Positions 42,801 to 51,696 of a stretch of DNA of 64,000 bases are shown here, one piece after another. A program made the position numbers and the translations under genes. Source of the stretch: Chitinophagales bacterium. Lineage in GTDB: Bacteria > Bacteroidota > Bacteroidia > Chitinophagales > Saprospiraceae. Within the stretch, counting starts at the first letter, position 1. Each line of letters begins with the position of its first letter. The notes under the pieces were generated by a model. That model was not told the DNA's origin. It saw only the letters and a program-made list of their open reading frames with translations, and did no database searches. The stretch lies in NCBI GenBank assembly GCA_022360175.1, contig JAKSDI010000100.1:153037-217036 (forward strand), in the 5' to 3' direction.

Positions 42801-45800
42801 GATTGTATCTATCAGGCTAGTCATCAAGATCGGGTGTACCGTCAAGTCAAGATTTACGACACTATCGCAACCATTACTAGCTGTTAGTGTATTTTGATAA
42901 ATACCACTGGTATCATAAACAAAGGTGCCCACAGGGAAGCTTTCTCCATCGCAGATTTCCTCTACCAGGAAGGTTTCAAAAACTTCATTTACGGTAAGGT
43001 TTAAGGTTACGATACTATCACAGCCAGAAATAAAAGAGGTAAGTGTATCTACAAAAGTGCCTGTATCTGTATAATCTATCATACCAATTGTAACAGACTC
43101 TCCATCGCAAATTGTAGAGTCAATAGTATTACGCGGTAGAGGAATAACTGTTAAATCGAGATTTACAATGCTATCACAACCATCAGATGAAATAAACATC
43201 TGTGAATACATTCCCGAACTAGTATATGGAGTGGTGCCTACAGTATATGATTCCCCTTCACAAATATCTATATCAAGATTAATTTCATAAAAGTCTGTCA
43301 CCATAAGATTTAGCGTTACGATGCTATCGCAACCAGTCAATGAGGAAGAAAGCGTATCTACGTAAGTCCCCTGGTCAGTATATAATGAATCTCCAACTGG
43401 GTAAGATGATCCATTACAAATACTAATATCTAGCGTAGTAGACTTTTCTGGAAATACGGTTAGATTGAGATAAACGATGCTGTCACAACCATTGGCAGCT
43501 ATTAAGGTATCTGTATAATCTCCTGTTAAGGTATAGGAAGAGCTCCCTACTTCATAAGTTTCAAACTGGCATATACTTTCTGTAAGGAAAGTTTCCGGAA
43601 CATTCAACACGATCAGGTCTGTATACACAATACTATCACAACCATTGGCTGCCACTAAGATATCCGTATAATTTCCCGTAAGGGTGTATACAGAAGTACC
43701 AACTTCATAATCCTCCCCATCACAAATAGACGGAGTCAGGAAAGTTTCCGGAACATCCAGTACGGTCAAATCCAGATTAACTATACTATCACAACCATTG
43801 GCCGCTACTAAGGTATCTACATAAATTCCTGTAAGAGTATAATCAGAAGTCCCCACTTCATAAGTTTCTCCATCACAAATGGATTCTACTAAATCAGTCA
43901 CAGGTACATTAAGTACTATCAAATTAAGGGTCACTATACTATCACAAGCCGTTTCTATAGACATCATTACTTCTTCATAGTTACCGCTTGTAGTATAGGT
44001 GTTAGATCCTACCGTCACACTTTCGCCATCGCAAATCGTACTATCTATCGTTGTGTAGCGAATTGGAATCACCGTTAAATCCAAAGAAAATACACTATCG
44101 CAGCCTGAAGCAGTGACAAAAGGATGATCATAAAAGCCAGTCATATCGTAGGTATTTCCAGCTACCGTATAAGTTTCTCCCTCACAAATAGAAGTAGTAA
44201 GAGTATCTCTGATTACATCTTCAATGGTCAGTGTCAAATTAACAATACTGTCACAACCTATATAATTAGCAAGCGTGTCAGTATAACTACCTGCCTGATC
44301 ATAAACACTAGTACCTACTGTATATGTCTGACCAGTACATATTTTTCCTACTATATCATTAATAATAGGTTCCTGTACAGTAAGATTGAGTGTGATGATA
44401 CTATCACATCCATTGGCAGCAGCCAAGGTATCCATATAAGTACCCATAACAGAATAAGATGAGCTACCTACGGTATAGCTTTCTCCCTGGCAAATAATTT
44501 CATCCAGTATAGTCATTGGATGTTCAAGAATAGACAGATTAAGTGTTACAGTACTATCACAGCCATCTGCAGCTGTTAGTACCACATCATAAGTACCTGC
44601 TGAATCAAAAGCCATACTTCCTACAGTAAAAGAATCACCATCACATACAGCCTCATTCAAAGTAGTAAGAATGGGTGCTTTAACAGTAAAGTCTAGATAT
44701 ACAGTACTATCACAACCCTGTGCACTTAATAAACCTACAGTATAGTTGCCTGAAGCCGTAAATGTGGAATCACCAACCATATAGGCGTCTCCAAAGCAAA
44801 CTTCCTCTACAAGAGTTGTAATCACATCTGGAAACACTGTCAAATCCAGATTGACCGTACTATCACAATTATTAGCAGCCTGGAGAACCACTGTATACAT
44901 TCCCGATGTTGTAAAGGTAGAATCTCCTACCATAAAGCTTTCTCCTTCACAAATGGACTCTTCCAAATTAGTGATAATTGGATCAATGACTGTTAGGTTA
45001 AGATTGATTACGCTATCACATCCCAGCCCCATAAATAAAGCAGGAACAATTTCGGTATGCATGCCAGTTGTGGAATAAGCCACTCCACCAATGGTAACAC
45101 TCTCTCCTGGGCAGATTATCGTGTCAATAGTTGTTACCGGGTCATACATATCAATATCTACCTGGAAAGAACTTTCACAGCCTCCAGGTTCAATATAGGT
45201 TTCATTATAAGATCCTTCTTCTGTATAAATAAATGTACCGATCTCTACTGAACCTCCTGGGCATATGATTGTATCCAGGAAGTAGATATCTGGTGTTGTA
45301 AGGTTGAGGTAACCATTAACTATACTATCACATCCCAGGTAAGTTTGTAATTCAACACTAAAATCTCCTGCTGTTGTAATAGCTGTACCTCCAACATAAT
45401 AAGGACCAAGCAATTCACAATGATCTATAAAACCTAGCTGGGTAAATGCTGGAGGTTGAGCATTTAGATTAAGGTTAACAATACTATCGCAACCATCAGC
45501 AGATTGTAGAGTGGCCGTGTAAAAACCTGTTTGAGTATAAGTATTTCCATTAAAGATATAGGCTTCTTCACCAAAGCAAATATCTGCATTAACGGTTGTT
45601 TCAGGAATAGGGCCTACTACATTCAACGTGAGGTTGACTGGTTGTTCACATCCATCAGGACGGAAATAAGAAAAATCATAATTCCCTGGTGATGAAAAAG
45701 TGAATCCCTGATAGGAATAAGGCATATCTTCAAAACAAACATTTTCAATTAATATTTCTGTAGGAAGAGGCCCTACATCGATAGTGATACAGGTTTGTTG

Positions 45801-46526
45801 CCCATCTCCATAACAAGAGTTACCGGGAGTTACACAAAGCTCATATTGCCCTTCATTAGGAAAATCAATATCTACAAACTGCTCTCCGCTAATGAAGACA
45901 CCATCTAGCGTCCAGTTGTAATAACCTGCTCCATCTATCTGGTTTACCCAATAAGAGGCCGTCCCTCCTGTGCACAGACTAGTAGGCCCCATAATTACGG
46001 GTGTACCGACTACATCAGGAGCAACGGTTGAGCCACTGGTTACATTAATTTCAAATGAACAGAAGTCACCCGCATTACCATCTACTACAAAGAAATAAGT
46101 ACCTCCCACTGTCAAACCGGATGCATCCAATGTAATTGTTGATCCTTCTGGCACATCAGGGTCACAATTGGAAGCAAGTTGCCATTCCTGGCAATCCATA
46201 CTACCATAAATAGCCACCTGTAAGCCTGTACCATTATCACAATCAAAAGGCGTAAAATCGAAACTAATACTCGGTGTGCCTGCTACAAATGCCAGCCACT
46301 GAACAGCATGAAATTGAGGCGCACAGAAATCGGGAGGAGCCTCCCAATCTGATGTAGGAACATTCATTCCGACATATCCATCAATACCATCATCACATAA
46401 AGTACAGGTTTGAGAACAAAATGGTGCTACTGGTGGGGTTGTACCTGGGGCACATTCTCCCGGTAGCTGTGCATTAATTGCTGTACATAAAAATAGCAAA
46501 GGCAAAAAAAGTAGATTTCTCTTCAT
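39813..46526 (-). CDS. Giant secreted repeat protein with T9SS type B (gliding-motility-associated) C terminus
   Basis: A 2237-aa protein with signal peptide (RNLLFLPLLFLCTAINAQ), a short Cys-rich N-terminal part, a lectin-like jelly-roll stretch, and about 30 tandem repeats of 51-53 residues covering roughly residues 280-1830. Each has a core of the kind ICDGESFTVG ... YTVSGTF ... TGCDSIVTLNLTV, with two cysteines that may pair. Next come three SprB-type repeats (about 1830-2110), and the end (about 2140-2237) is the type B sorting domain: VFSPNNDGQNDIFYIF, YIFNRWGEPMFE, and GVYVYMAELEFVDG. It would be exported by the type IX system and displayed at the surface. The repeats from about 41300 to 42500 are nearly identical in DNA, so copy number probably varies. 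Confidence 0.93.
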   Translation of the reverse strand: MKRNLLFLPLLFLCTAINAQLPGECAPGTTPPVAPFCSQTCTLCDDGIDGYVGMNVPTSDWEAPPDFCAPQFHAVQWLAFVAGTPSISFDFTPFDCDNGTGLQVAIYGSMDCQEWQLASNCDPDVPEGSTITLDASGLTVGGTYFFVVDGNAGDFCSFEINVTSGSTVAPDVVGTPVIMGPTSLCTGGTASYWVNQIDGAGYYNWTLDGVFISGEQFVDIDFPNEGQYELCVTPGNSCYGDGQQTCITIDVGPLPTEILIENVCFEDMPYSYQGFTFSSPGNYDFSYFRPDGCEQPVNLTLNVVGPIPETTVNADICFGEEAYIFNGNTYTQTGFYTATLQSADGCDSIVNLNLNAQPPAFTQLGFIDHCELLGPYYVGGTAITTAGDFSVELQTYLGCDSIVNGYLNLTTPDIYFLDTIICPGGSVEIGTFIYTEEGSYNETYIEPGGCESSFQVDIDMYDPVTTIDTIICPGESVTIGGVAYSTTGMHTEIVPALFMGLGCDSVINLNLTVIDPIITNLEESICEGESFMVGDSTFTTSGMYTVVLQAANNCDSTVNLDLTVFPDVITTLVEEVCFGDAYMVGDSTFTASGNYTVGLLSAQGCDSTVYLDFTVKAPILTTLNEAVCDGDSFTVGSMAFDSAGTYDVVLTAADGCDSTVTLNLSILEHPMTILDEIICQGESYTVGSSSYSVMGTYMDTLAAANGCDSIITLNLTVQEPIINDIVGKICTGQTYTVGTSVYDQAGSYTDTLANYIGCDSIVNLTLTIEDVIRDTLTTSICEGETYTVAGNTYDMTGFYDHPFVTASGCDSVFSLDLTVIPIRYTTIDSTICDGESVTVGSNTYTTSGNYEEVMMSIETACDSIVTLNLIVLNVPVTDLVESICDGETYEVGTSDYTLTGIYVDTLVAANGCDSIVNLDLTVLDVPETFLTPSICDGEDYEVGTSVYTLTGNYTDILVAANGCDSIVYTDLIVLNVPETFLTESICQFETYEVGSSSYTLTGDYTDTLIAANGCDSIVYLNLTVFPEKSTTLDISICNGSSYPVGDSLYTDQGTYVDTLSSSLTGCDSIVTLNLMVTDFYEINLDIDICEGESYTVGTTPYTSSGMYSQMFISSDGCDSIVNLDLTVIPLPRNTIDSTICDGESVTIGMIDYTDTGTFVDTLTSFISGCDSIVTLNLTVNEVFETFLVEEICDGESFPVGTFVYDTSGIYQNTLTASNGCDSVVNLDLTVHPILMTSLIDTICFGDSYTVGFSTYNSTGIYTDILPSVVTGCDSIIMLDLFVRPEVTTSLTEIICYGDDFTVGASTYNTTGTFVDILTDINGCDSTVTLNLTVRDEIVTNLTEEICDGESFGVGGTSVYTVSGIYADTLTSLATGCDSIVNLDLAVHPIPMTTLTEEICDGESFTVGNSSIYTVSGIFVDTLTSSLTGCDSIVNLNLTVHPIPMTTLTEIVCFGDDFTVGTSTYNATGTFVDTLTSVTTGCDSVVTLNLTVRDEIRTELTEEICDGESFIIGGNSAYTVSGTFVDTLTSIATDCDSIVTLNLTVHPIPMTTLTEEICDGESFTVGSSSYTVSGTFMDVLTSEVTGCDSIVTLNLTVHPIPMTTLTEEICDGESFTVGSNSIYTVSGTFVDTLTSVITGCDSIVTLDLTVHPIPMTTLTEEICDGESFTVGSSSIYTVSGTFVDTLTSVVTGCDSIVTLDLTVHPIPMTTLTEEICDGESFIVGNNSIYTTTGNYVDTLTSVVTACDSIVMLSLTVHPVYDVVLDENICEGDEFPVGTESFSATGTYTVNLSSVNGCDSIVTLNLSVFPCELELTSEPQDASCFGYSDGYFTFELQTGTPPYAFDWESLTTPGMNGTGTIDGNNIDAFVENLPVGTYQIEIVDSSPFAVTTSFTVSVGQPEPIDIEMLLSQYSNFNISCDQEMDGAIDVTTSGGTPPYQYEWNTGSREEDVDELGVGQYFLTVTDANACLDSASALLNAPPPMIASVATVDPLCFGDEQGLILVNEVNGGVGPYLYSLNDAPFIGTPQFGSLGIGNYDLAIQDANGCEMEESLTINQPDELIVVLGEDQEIELGEPVNIYAQTSYDVEQYIWQINPDASPDCIDCEEVTAYPQQSMAFAVTVVDSNNCEATDRITVFVNKKRDVYIPNVFSPNNDGQNDIFYIFAGNEVVKIKSFYIFNRWGEPMFEYFDFPPNDPLYGWDGSHRGELMNGGVYVYMAELEFVDGEVVLYKGDVILMR
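41330..42420 (-). repeat. Near-identical 159-bp coding repeats in the giant protein gene
   Basis: Consecutive units here share long identical stretches (for example the ...CATATCTCCTCCGTC... boundary recurs about every 156-159 bases). The older units to the right have drifted much more. This marks recent tandem expansion. Confidence 0.8.
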
Positions 46527-47290
46527 GTTATATTTATTGCGCTCTCGAATGATTCTTTTCTTCCTCTATCTTTGGAGCGCTCATTTATGGCAAATGCCTC
46601 CCATTACCATAAATGACAATTGCTTGTATGGGTAGAATAATACTTTAGCTAGAGTCCTATGCTTTTGTTTTTGGGGTTGTAATAATACAATTAGGTTAGA
46701 TGCCTGTTAAATGTCGAGGGTGCTCGGTTTCCCCTATTCTTTGAAGTACTTGCTATACATTTTCGTTGACTAAAGATTCCTGGAGCATACTTGAATTTTT
46801 TCTTCAGGTAAAGGAAAGAAATTTGACATTTTCTGTATAGCTATCAATACGCGCAAATATACCAAATATGATCACGAGTAAAAAATCTTTTTCATATCAC
46901 CGAAATAATGAAAAAATTACATTTTTTGCATTGAAAAGAGCTTGCTTATTGCAATAATGTCAACTCTGTTGACAATGAGGTATGAATAGAAATTATATTT
47001 TCTTTATACTTTTTGTTCAGAATATTGTTTCAGAAATGATGTTAATTATCTTGTAGAGCCTTTCTTTTAGCAATAAAAAAAGTGTAGTTATGTATTCCAG
47101 GCGTCAAAACTGAAGCGTATCCCAAACGCTTATGCGAAAACGCATTAAACTTTTAACAATAGATAACTCTTTTTATAGCAAAGGGCAAGGTATTCTAGAT
47201 TGAAGTTAAAAGACTGTTAAACTCAACCTTAGCGTACTCCAAATACATAACTTTGGGTGTAATAATAAGGACTATACTAAGAAGAAAAAG
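46527..47290. other. 764-base region between divergent genes
   Basis: AT-rich, no gene. It includes a short dyad GTCAAC-TCT-GTTGAC at 46959-46973 and TAACTTTG at 47248-47255, which fits the Bacteroidota -7 box and lies 36 bases before the kinase start. No other structure seen. Confidence 0.45.
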
Positions 47291-48796
47291 ATGAATAAAA
47301 AGGCCATTTGGGTTATCATAGGTTTAATGGGAGCTGCTCTTATCGGCATTGTGGTCTTGCAAATGGACTTAATCCGTACAGCGGTTCGTGTCAATGAAGA
47401 ACGTTTTGAGCGTAATGTATATGCGGCTCTAAATGCCGTCAACCGGCGTTTAGTAGATAGAGAAAACCAGGAAGTGATTAACCAAACCCTCAATGGCTAT
47501 CAGAAAGCATACTGGGAGTCCCAATCTGTTAATGGCAATGGATTTTCAGTAGATGTAACACTTGGAGTGCAAACTGCGACTATTAATTCAAGTGCTTTAC
47601 TTGACCAAATGCTAAGTGAATTCTCGAATCCGTGTACTTGTCAGCAATGCATGGAACGCAAGGATAGTACCTACCGTATTTTAATGACCCACTTTGATCA
47701 AAGCACCCAAGAATTTCCTCTTGATCAAAGGGTTAACCTGAAGCACCTAAAAAATGTATTGCGTCAGGAGTTGTCCAACAGAGGTATTGATACAGACTAT
47801 AACTATGGCATTTATTCTCGAAATAAAAAGAGCTTTATTATACTTGATGGGCATTATGTAGTAGAAGATGCTCAGCCAAAAGAAATTCTTCCTGGTTATA
47901 AAACCATATACAATTCGCGATATAAAATAGATCTCTTCCCTGAGGATATGTCCTCTCCGGGTATGCTCATGATTCATTTCCCGGCCAGGACGAGTTTTGT
48001 GTGGAGATCACTGTGGATGAATTTCCTTGGTTCTATTTTATTTACAGCCATCATACTCTTTTCATTTGCCTATACTATTCATGTTATTTTCCGACAGAAG
48101 AAAATTTCTGAAATGAAAACGGATTTTATTAATAACATGACTCACGAGTTCAAAACACCTATTGCGACTATATCTTTGGCTGCTGATTCAATCTCCAGTC
48201 CGATGATTTCTGGCAAGCCAGATAAAGTTCAACGCTTCGCCAACATAATAAAACAAGAAAATAAACGTATGAATAGTCAGGTAGAAAAAGTTTTGCAGAT
48301 GGCCCTCATCGATAAACAGGACTTTTCTCTCAACCTGTCGAATGTCAATCTAAACGATATTGTCAATAGTGCAGTTGAAAATATAGGACTACAGGTGGAG
48401 CCTAAAAATGGTATTGCAAAGGCAGTACTTGAAGCAAGTGAATATATTGTAGAAGGAGATATGACTCACATTTCTAACATCATCAACAACTTGTTGGACA
48501 ATGCAAATAAATATTCTCCCGAAGCACCTGAAATCACCGTTTATACCCGTAATGTTCCTAATGGAGTAGAAATTACCATAGAAGATAAAGGTATAGGAAT
48601 GAATAAAGAACAGCGAAAGCATATCTTTGATAAATTCTATCGTGTGCATACAGGCAACATTCACGATGTAAAAGGCTTTGGACTTGGCCTTAGCTATGTA
48701 AAAGCAATGATGACTGCTCATAAAGGCCAGGTAGATGTAAAAAGTGAATTGGGGAAAGGCAGTAAATTTATTCTGACCTTTCCATTTAAACAATAG
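47291..48796 (+). CDS. Sensor histidine kinase
   Basis: A 501-aa protein. One membrane helix at about 6-25 (VIIGLMGAALIGIVVLQ) and a second near 235-260 (FLGSILFTAIILFSFAYTI) frame a periplasmic sensor part that contains a CTCQQC pair (near 118). The HisKA box is NNMTHEFKTPIATISLAAD near 285, and the ATPase has NNLLDNANKYS, DKGIGM and GFGLGLSYV. It is followed after 24 bases by an OmpR-type regulator, so it forms a pair with it. The CxC pattern in the sensor part may sense redox or metals; this is a guess. Confidence 0.92.
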   Translation: MNKKAIWVIIGLMGAALIGIVVLQMDLIRTAVRVNEERFERNVYAALNAVNRRLVDRENQEVINQTLNGYQKAYWESQSVNGNGFSVDVTLGVQTATINSSALLDQMLSEFSNPCTCQQCMERKDSTYRILMTHFDQSTQEFPLDQRVNLKHLKNVLRQELSNRGIDTDYNYGIYSRNKKSFIILDGHYVVEDAQPKEILPGYKTIYNSRYKIDLFPEDMSSPGMLMIHFPARTSFVWRSLWMNFLGSILFTAIILFSFAYTIHVIFRQKKISEMKTDFINNMTHEFKTPIATISLAADSISSPMISGKPDKVQRFANIIKQENKRMNSQVEKVLQMALIDKQDFSLNLSNVNLNDIVNSAVENIGLQVEPKNGIAKAVLEASEYIVEGDMTHISNIINNLLDNANKYSPEAPEITVYTRNVPNGVEITIEDKGIGMNKEQRKHIFDKFYRVHTGNIHDVKGFGLGLSYVKAMMTAHKGQVDVKSELGKGSKFILTFPFKQ

Positions 48797-48820
48797 TTTT
48801 TCCCCGGTGAAAGAAAACAG

Positions 48821-49552
48821 ATGACTATGTCAGAAAATAAGATTTTACTTGTTGAAGATGATCAGAATTTTGGTGACGTGTTGCGCTCCTACTTGGAAAT
48901 GCATGAATATGATGTCACATTAGCTACCGATGGCGAGAAGGGCCTGGAAAGTTATAACAAAGGGAGCTACAACCTCTGCATCTTTGACGTAATGATGCCT
49001 AAAAAAGATGGTTTTACCCTGGCTAAAGAAATCCGTGAGAAGGATAAAGATATGCCCATCATTTTTCTCACTGCCAAAACGATGAAAGATGATGTATTGA
49101 AAGGCTTTAAAATTGGTGCGGATGATTACATCACCAAGCCCTTTAATTCTGAAGAGTTATTGTATCGCATCCAGGCTATATTAAAAAGAAGCCAAACTAA
49201 AGCGGACCCACGAGAAGAGATTAAAGAATTTATTATTGGTAAATATCATTTTAACTATCCTCTCCGTATTCTTACGTTTGATCCAGGTGGAGCGGAAGAA
49301 AATAAGAACAAGCTATCTCCTAAAGAAGCCCAGCTCTTACGCATGTTCGCAATCTATATCAATGATATATTACCTCGTTCGGAAGCTTTGACCAAAATCT
49401 GGGGTGAAGACAACTATTTTACTGCTCGTTCAATGGATGTTTTTGTTACTAAACTCAGAAAATATTTGAAGCAGGATGATAATATCGAGATTGTAAATAT
49501 CCACGGTAATGGATTTCAGCTTTTGGTTAAAACTGAAGAAACAAGTAATTAA
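48821..49552 (+). CDS. OmpR/PhoB-type response regulator
   Basis: A 243-aa protein starting at ATG 48821; a second ATG two codons on is also possible. The receiver domain has VEDDQNFG near 12, phosphoacceptor Asp in LCIFDVMMPKKDG near 55 and K in YITKPF near 105. The C-terminal winged HTH (about 150-240) has LSPKEAQLLRMF, ARSMDVFVTKLRKYL and INIHGNGFQLL-like ends. It is the partner of the kinase directly upstream. Confidence 0.93.
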   Translation: MTMSENKILLVEDDQNFGDVLRSYLEMHEYDVTLATDGEKGLESYNKGSYNLCIFDVMMPKKDGFTLAKEIREKDKDMPIIFLTAKTMKDDVLKGFKIGADDYITKPFNSEELLYRIQAILKRSQTKADPREEIKEFIIGKYHFNYPLRILTFDPGGAEENKNKLSPKEAQLLRMFAIYINDILPRSEALTKIWGEDNYFTARSMDVFVTKLRKYLKQDDNIEIVNIHGNGFQLLVKTEETSN

Positions 49553-49616
49553 ATACACTGAATTGGTGCAGAATTTAGCATTTTTTTGATATTTTTATAT
49601 CCAAAATTGCAATAAG

Positions 49617-49648
49617 TTTTGCATTAAATGCACAATTAAGTATATTTG
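49617..49648 (+). promoter_or_regulatory. Strong Bacteroidota promoter (TTTTG - 19 bases - TATATTTG)
   Basis: TTTTG at 49617-49621 and TATATTTG at 49641-49648 are 19 bases apart, which is the ideal form of the Bacteroidota -33/-7 promoter. It lies 89 bases after the response regulator gene and 240 before pyrD. Confidence 0.65.
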
Positions 49649-49654
49649 TCAAAA

Positions 49655-49756
49655 GAAAATGTGTTGACAAGCATTTCCGCTATAAGGAATTTCTATAAGA
49701 ATAGTTTTTGGGATTATGATTCCGGCTGGGTAGTAAGTTCTACCTGGCCTTTTTTC
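49655..49756 (+). ncRNA. Candidate small RNA between promoter and terminator
   Basis: A near-consensus promoter at 49617-49648 is followed by about 75 bases and then a clear terminator (stem GGCTGGGTAG / CTACCTGGCC at 49724-49733 and 49740-49749, all pairs allowed with two G-T, and TTTTTTC). The spacing would give a transcript of about 100 nt with no reading frame of note. It could also be a leader of pyrD that ends early. Confidence 0.45.
49724..49756 (+). terminator. Rho-independent terminator upstream of pyrD
   Basis: Ten-base stem with a six-base loop followed by six T. It would end either the candidate small RNA or read-through from the two-component operon. Confidence 0.7.
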
Positions 49757-49868
49757 TTTATGGCCTGACGCTCTACTATACAGATAAATTTTCCTCTTTT
49801 ATTGCTGTATCTCCTTGCTTAAGTAATTTCCTATAAAGAAGTTGTTCAGAATTTATTTCAGAAGGTTG

Positions 49869-49876
49869 TACATTTG
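49869..49876 (+). promoter_or_regulatory. Bacteroidota-type -7 box before pyrD (TACATTTG)
   Basis: TACATTTG lies 11 bases before the pyrD ATG at 49888, so the leader would be very short. A TTG at 49842-49844 is a possible but too distant -33 element. Confidence 0.45.
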
Positions 49877-49887
49877 CTGGCAAAAAG

Positions 49888-50919
49888 ATGTACAAACATC
49901 TCCTCAAGCCGTTCCTGTTTTTATTTCAGCCTGAAAAAGCACATCATCTTACACTTAGCCTCTTGCGAATTGCACTGGCAATACCGGGCATTAGCCAGCT
50001 GATGAAAGCTGGTTTTCAATATGAGTCTTCCAAATTAGAAAGAACGCTCTTTGGCCTGCATTTTAAAAACCCGGTGGGCTTAGCAGCTGGTTTCGATAAA
50101 GATGGTAAATATTACCAATTGATGAACACACTTGGTTTTGGCTTTATCGAGTTAGGGACTGTCACCCCTAAACCTCAAAAAGGCAATCCACTCCCTCGAT
50201 TATTCAGGCTTCCTCAGGATGAAGCACTTATCAATCGCATGGGTTTTAATAATGATGGAGTCGAAGCATTAGTAGAACGCCTGAAAAGAGGAGGAAAACC
50301 AGAAGGACTTATTATAGGCGGCAACATAGGTAAAAACAAATGGACGCCCAATGAAGAAGCTGAACAAGATTACTTCATTTGCTTCGAAGCTCTTTTCCCT
50401 TACGTAGATTACTTTGTTGTTAATGTCAGCTCTCCTAATACCCCCAACCTGAGAGACCTTCAAGAAAAAGAACCACTGTCTCGTTTACTAAATGGCTTAC
50501 AGGCCCTTAACAAACAAAAAGATGCTCCAAAGCCTATCTTTTTGAAAATTGCCCCAGATCTCACTGATGGCCAGCTGGATGATATCCTAGACATCGTAAA
50601 AGATACTCAAATTACAGGAGTAATTGCTACCAATACAACTATCAGTCGAGCCAATCTAGCCACACCAGATGCACAAGTAGAACAAATTGGTGCAGGTGGA
50701 TTAAGCGGCAAGCCAGTAACTGACCGATCGACCGAAGTCATTCGATACCTCTATGATAAATCTGGCAAGCAACTTACTATTATAGGAGTAGGTGGTATTG
50801 CCAGCCCTGAAGATGCTATTGAAAAGTTGAACGCGGGAGCTGTATTGGTACAGGTATATTCAGGAATGGTATACGAAGGACCAAAATTGGTGAAGAACAT
50901 TAAAAAGGCACTGGTTTAG
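49888..50919 (+). CDS. pyrD: Quinone-dependent dihydroorotate dehydrogenase (class 2)
   Basis: A 343-aa protein of normal class 2 length. It opens with a short amphipathic N-terminal part ([22 protein letters not shown]) that anchors the enzyme at the membrane, then [67 protein letters not shown] with the catalytic Ser, and [21 protein letters not shown] and [14 protein letters not shown] for FMN binding. It oxidises dihydroorotate to orotate in pyrimidine synthesis. Its stop codon is the first of nine tandem copies of a 9-base repeat. Confidence 0.96.
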   Translation: MYKHLLKPFLFLFQPEKAHHLTLSLLRIALAIPGISQLMKAGFQYESSKLERTLFGLHFKNPVGLAAGFDKDGKYYQLMNTLGFGFIELGTVTPKPQKGNPLPRLFRLPQDEALINRMGFNNDGVEALVERLKRGGKPEGLIIGGNIGKNKWTPNEEAEQDYFICFEALFPYVDYFVVNVSSPNTPNLRDLQEKEPLSRLLNGLQALNKQKDAPKPIFLKIAPDLTDGQLDDILDIVKDTQITGVIATNTTISRANLATPDAQVEQIGAGGLSGKPVTDRSTEVIRYLYDKSGKQLTIIGVGGIASPEDAIEKLNAGAVLVQVYSGMVYEGPKLVKNIKKALV

Positions 50920-50995
50920 TGGGTTTAGTGGGTTTAGTGGGTTTAGTGGGTTTAGTGGGTTTAGTGGGTTTAGTGGGTTTAGTGGGTTTAGTGGG
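50915..50995 (+). repeat. Nine tandem 9-bp repeats TTTAGTGGG beginning at the pyrD stop codon
   Basis: Perfect copies start at 50915, 50924, 50933 and so on to 50987. The unit is a multiple of three and starts inside the last pyrD codon, so each copy holds an in-frame TAG. Copy-number change therefore cannot extend the protein. Confidence 0.95.
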
Positions 50996-51454
50996 AAATT
51001 ACTAAATGCTTATCTATCACCCTAAGGTAGGGGCAAAGTCCTTTTTGCCCAGGCTGGTTCGATTTCTCCGAGATCAGTGTCTCAATAGTACTCGTTTTTT
51101 TTATCCTATCAGCTCCTATAGCTCAAACTTGAAAAAGCATAATATTGCTCCTTCTCCTAAACTTCTTATGCCCTCTTTTCACGATTATTATCTACAAAAT
51201 AAACTTCCAAAACTGCATTCAGCGACTATACCTTTCTCTCAATCATATTAAAGAAAAATGCTATGGCATCCTTTTTGCTAAAAAAAAGATGACAGAATTA
51301 GGCTAACTACATACCAAGTAGCTTAAGGTTCAACGAAGTTGTTCAAAAACGTTTAATGAGGTGATCTAAATAAGGCTTTTGTACCCATTGAATGTTTAAA
51401 AACACTTCAATGTAAACAAACTACTTTTTTGATCAAGTGAGAGAAAGGATAGCA
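50996..51454. other. 459-base region with no clear gene
   Basis: An 81-codon frame from 51006 has no ribosome binding site and an odd composition; I do not call it. The rest is AT-rich without visible signals. Confidence 0.4.
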
Positions 51455-51610
51455 ATGTCCTCTCTTTATTCATCAAAAAAGAAAACTTATCAAACACTAA
51501 AAATGATTGAAGAGAAAACCAACGAAACCATCCGTGATGTACGCTTATGGATGGCACTAGCCTCCATGGCATTGCTTATCTGGCTAACGATTCGGCATTA
51601 TCCGATGTAG
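51455..51610 (+). CDS. Short protein with one membrane helix (51 aa)
   Basis: The frame starts at 51455 (ATG) with AAAGGAT about 8 bases upstream. The product has a charged N-terminal half (YSSKKKTYQTLKMIEEKTNETIRD) and a C-terminal membrane helix (LWMALASMALLIWLTI). Directly after the stop comes a strong terminator, which supports a real transcript. No family recognised. Small single-helix proteins of this form often tune larger membrane complexes. Confidence 0.5.
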   Translation: MSSLYSSKKKTYQTLKMIEEKTNETIRDVRLWMALASMALLIWLTIRHYPM

Positions 51611-51612
51611 GA

Positions 51613-51665
51613 AAAAGTCAAGCCTATTAGATGAATAACTTTATCTTCTATTAGGCTTGACTTTT
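51613..51665. terminator. Bidirectional terminator between convergent genes
   Basis: Arms 51613-51626 and 51652-51665 (AAAAGTCAAGCCTA / TAGGCTTGACTTTT) are perfect over 14 bases, with A and T runs at the ends so that both strands can end here. Confidence 0.75.
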
Positions 51666-51696
51666 AAACTAAAAATCAGGAATACTTTTTATAGTT

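Noticed and set aside
39813..46526. Regular repeats as a CRISPR array
   Set aside because: The repeats are coding, about 159 bases long, in one open frame, with no spacer pattern.
50915..50995. TTTAGTGGG array as a telomere-like or CRISPR structure
   Set aside because: The unit is 9 bases with no spacers and is joined to the pyrD stop; resemblance to telomere repeats is by chance.
51006..51251. 81-codon frame after the pyrD repeat array
   Set aside because: No ribosome site, odd composition, no structure; probably chance.
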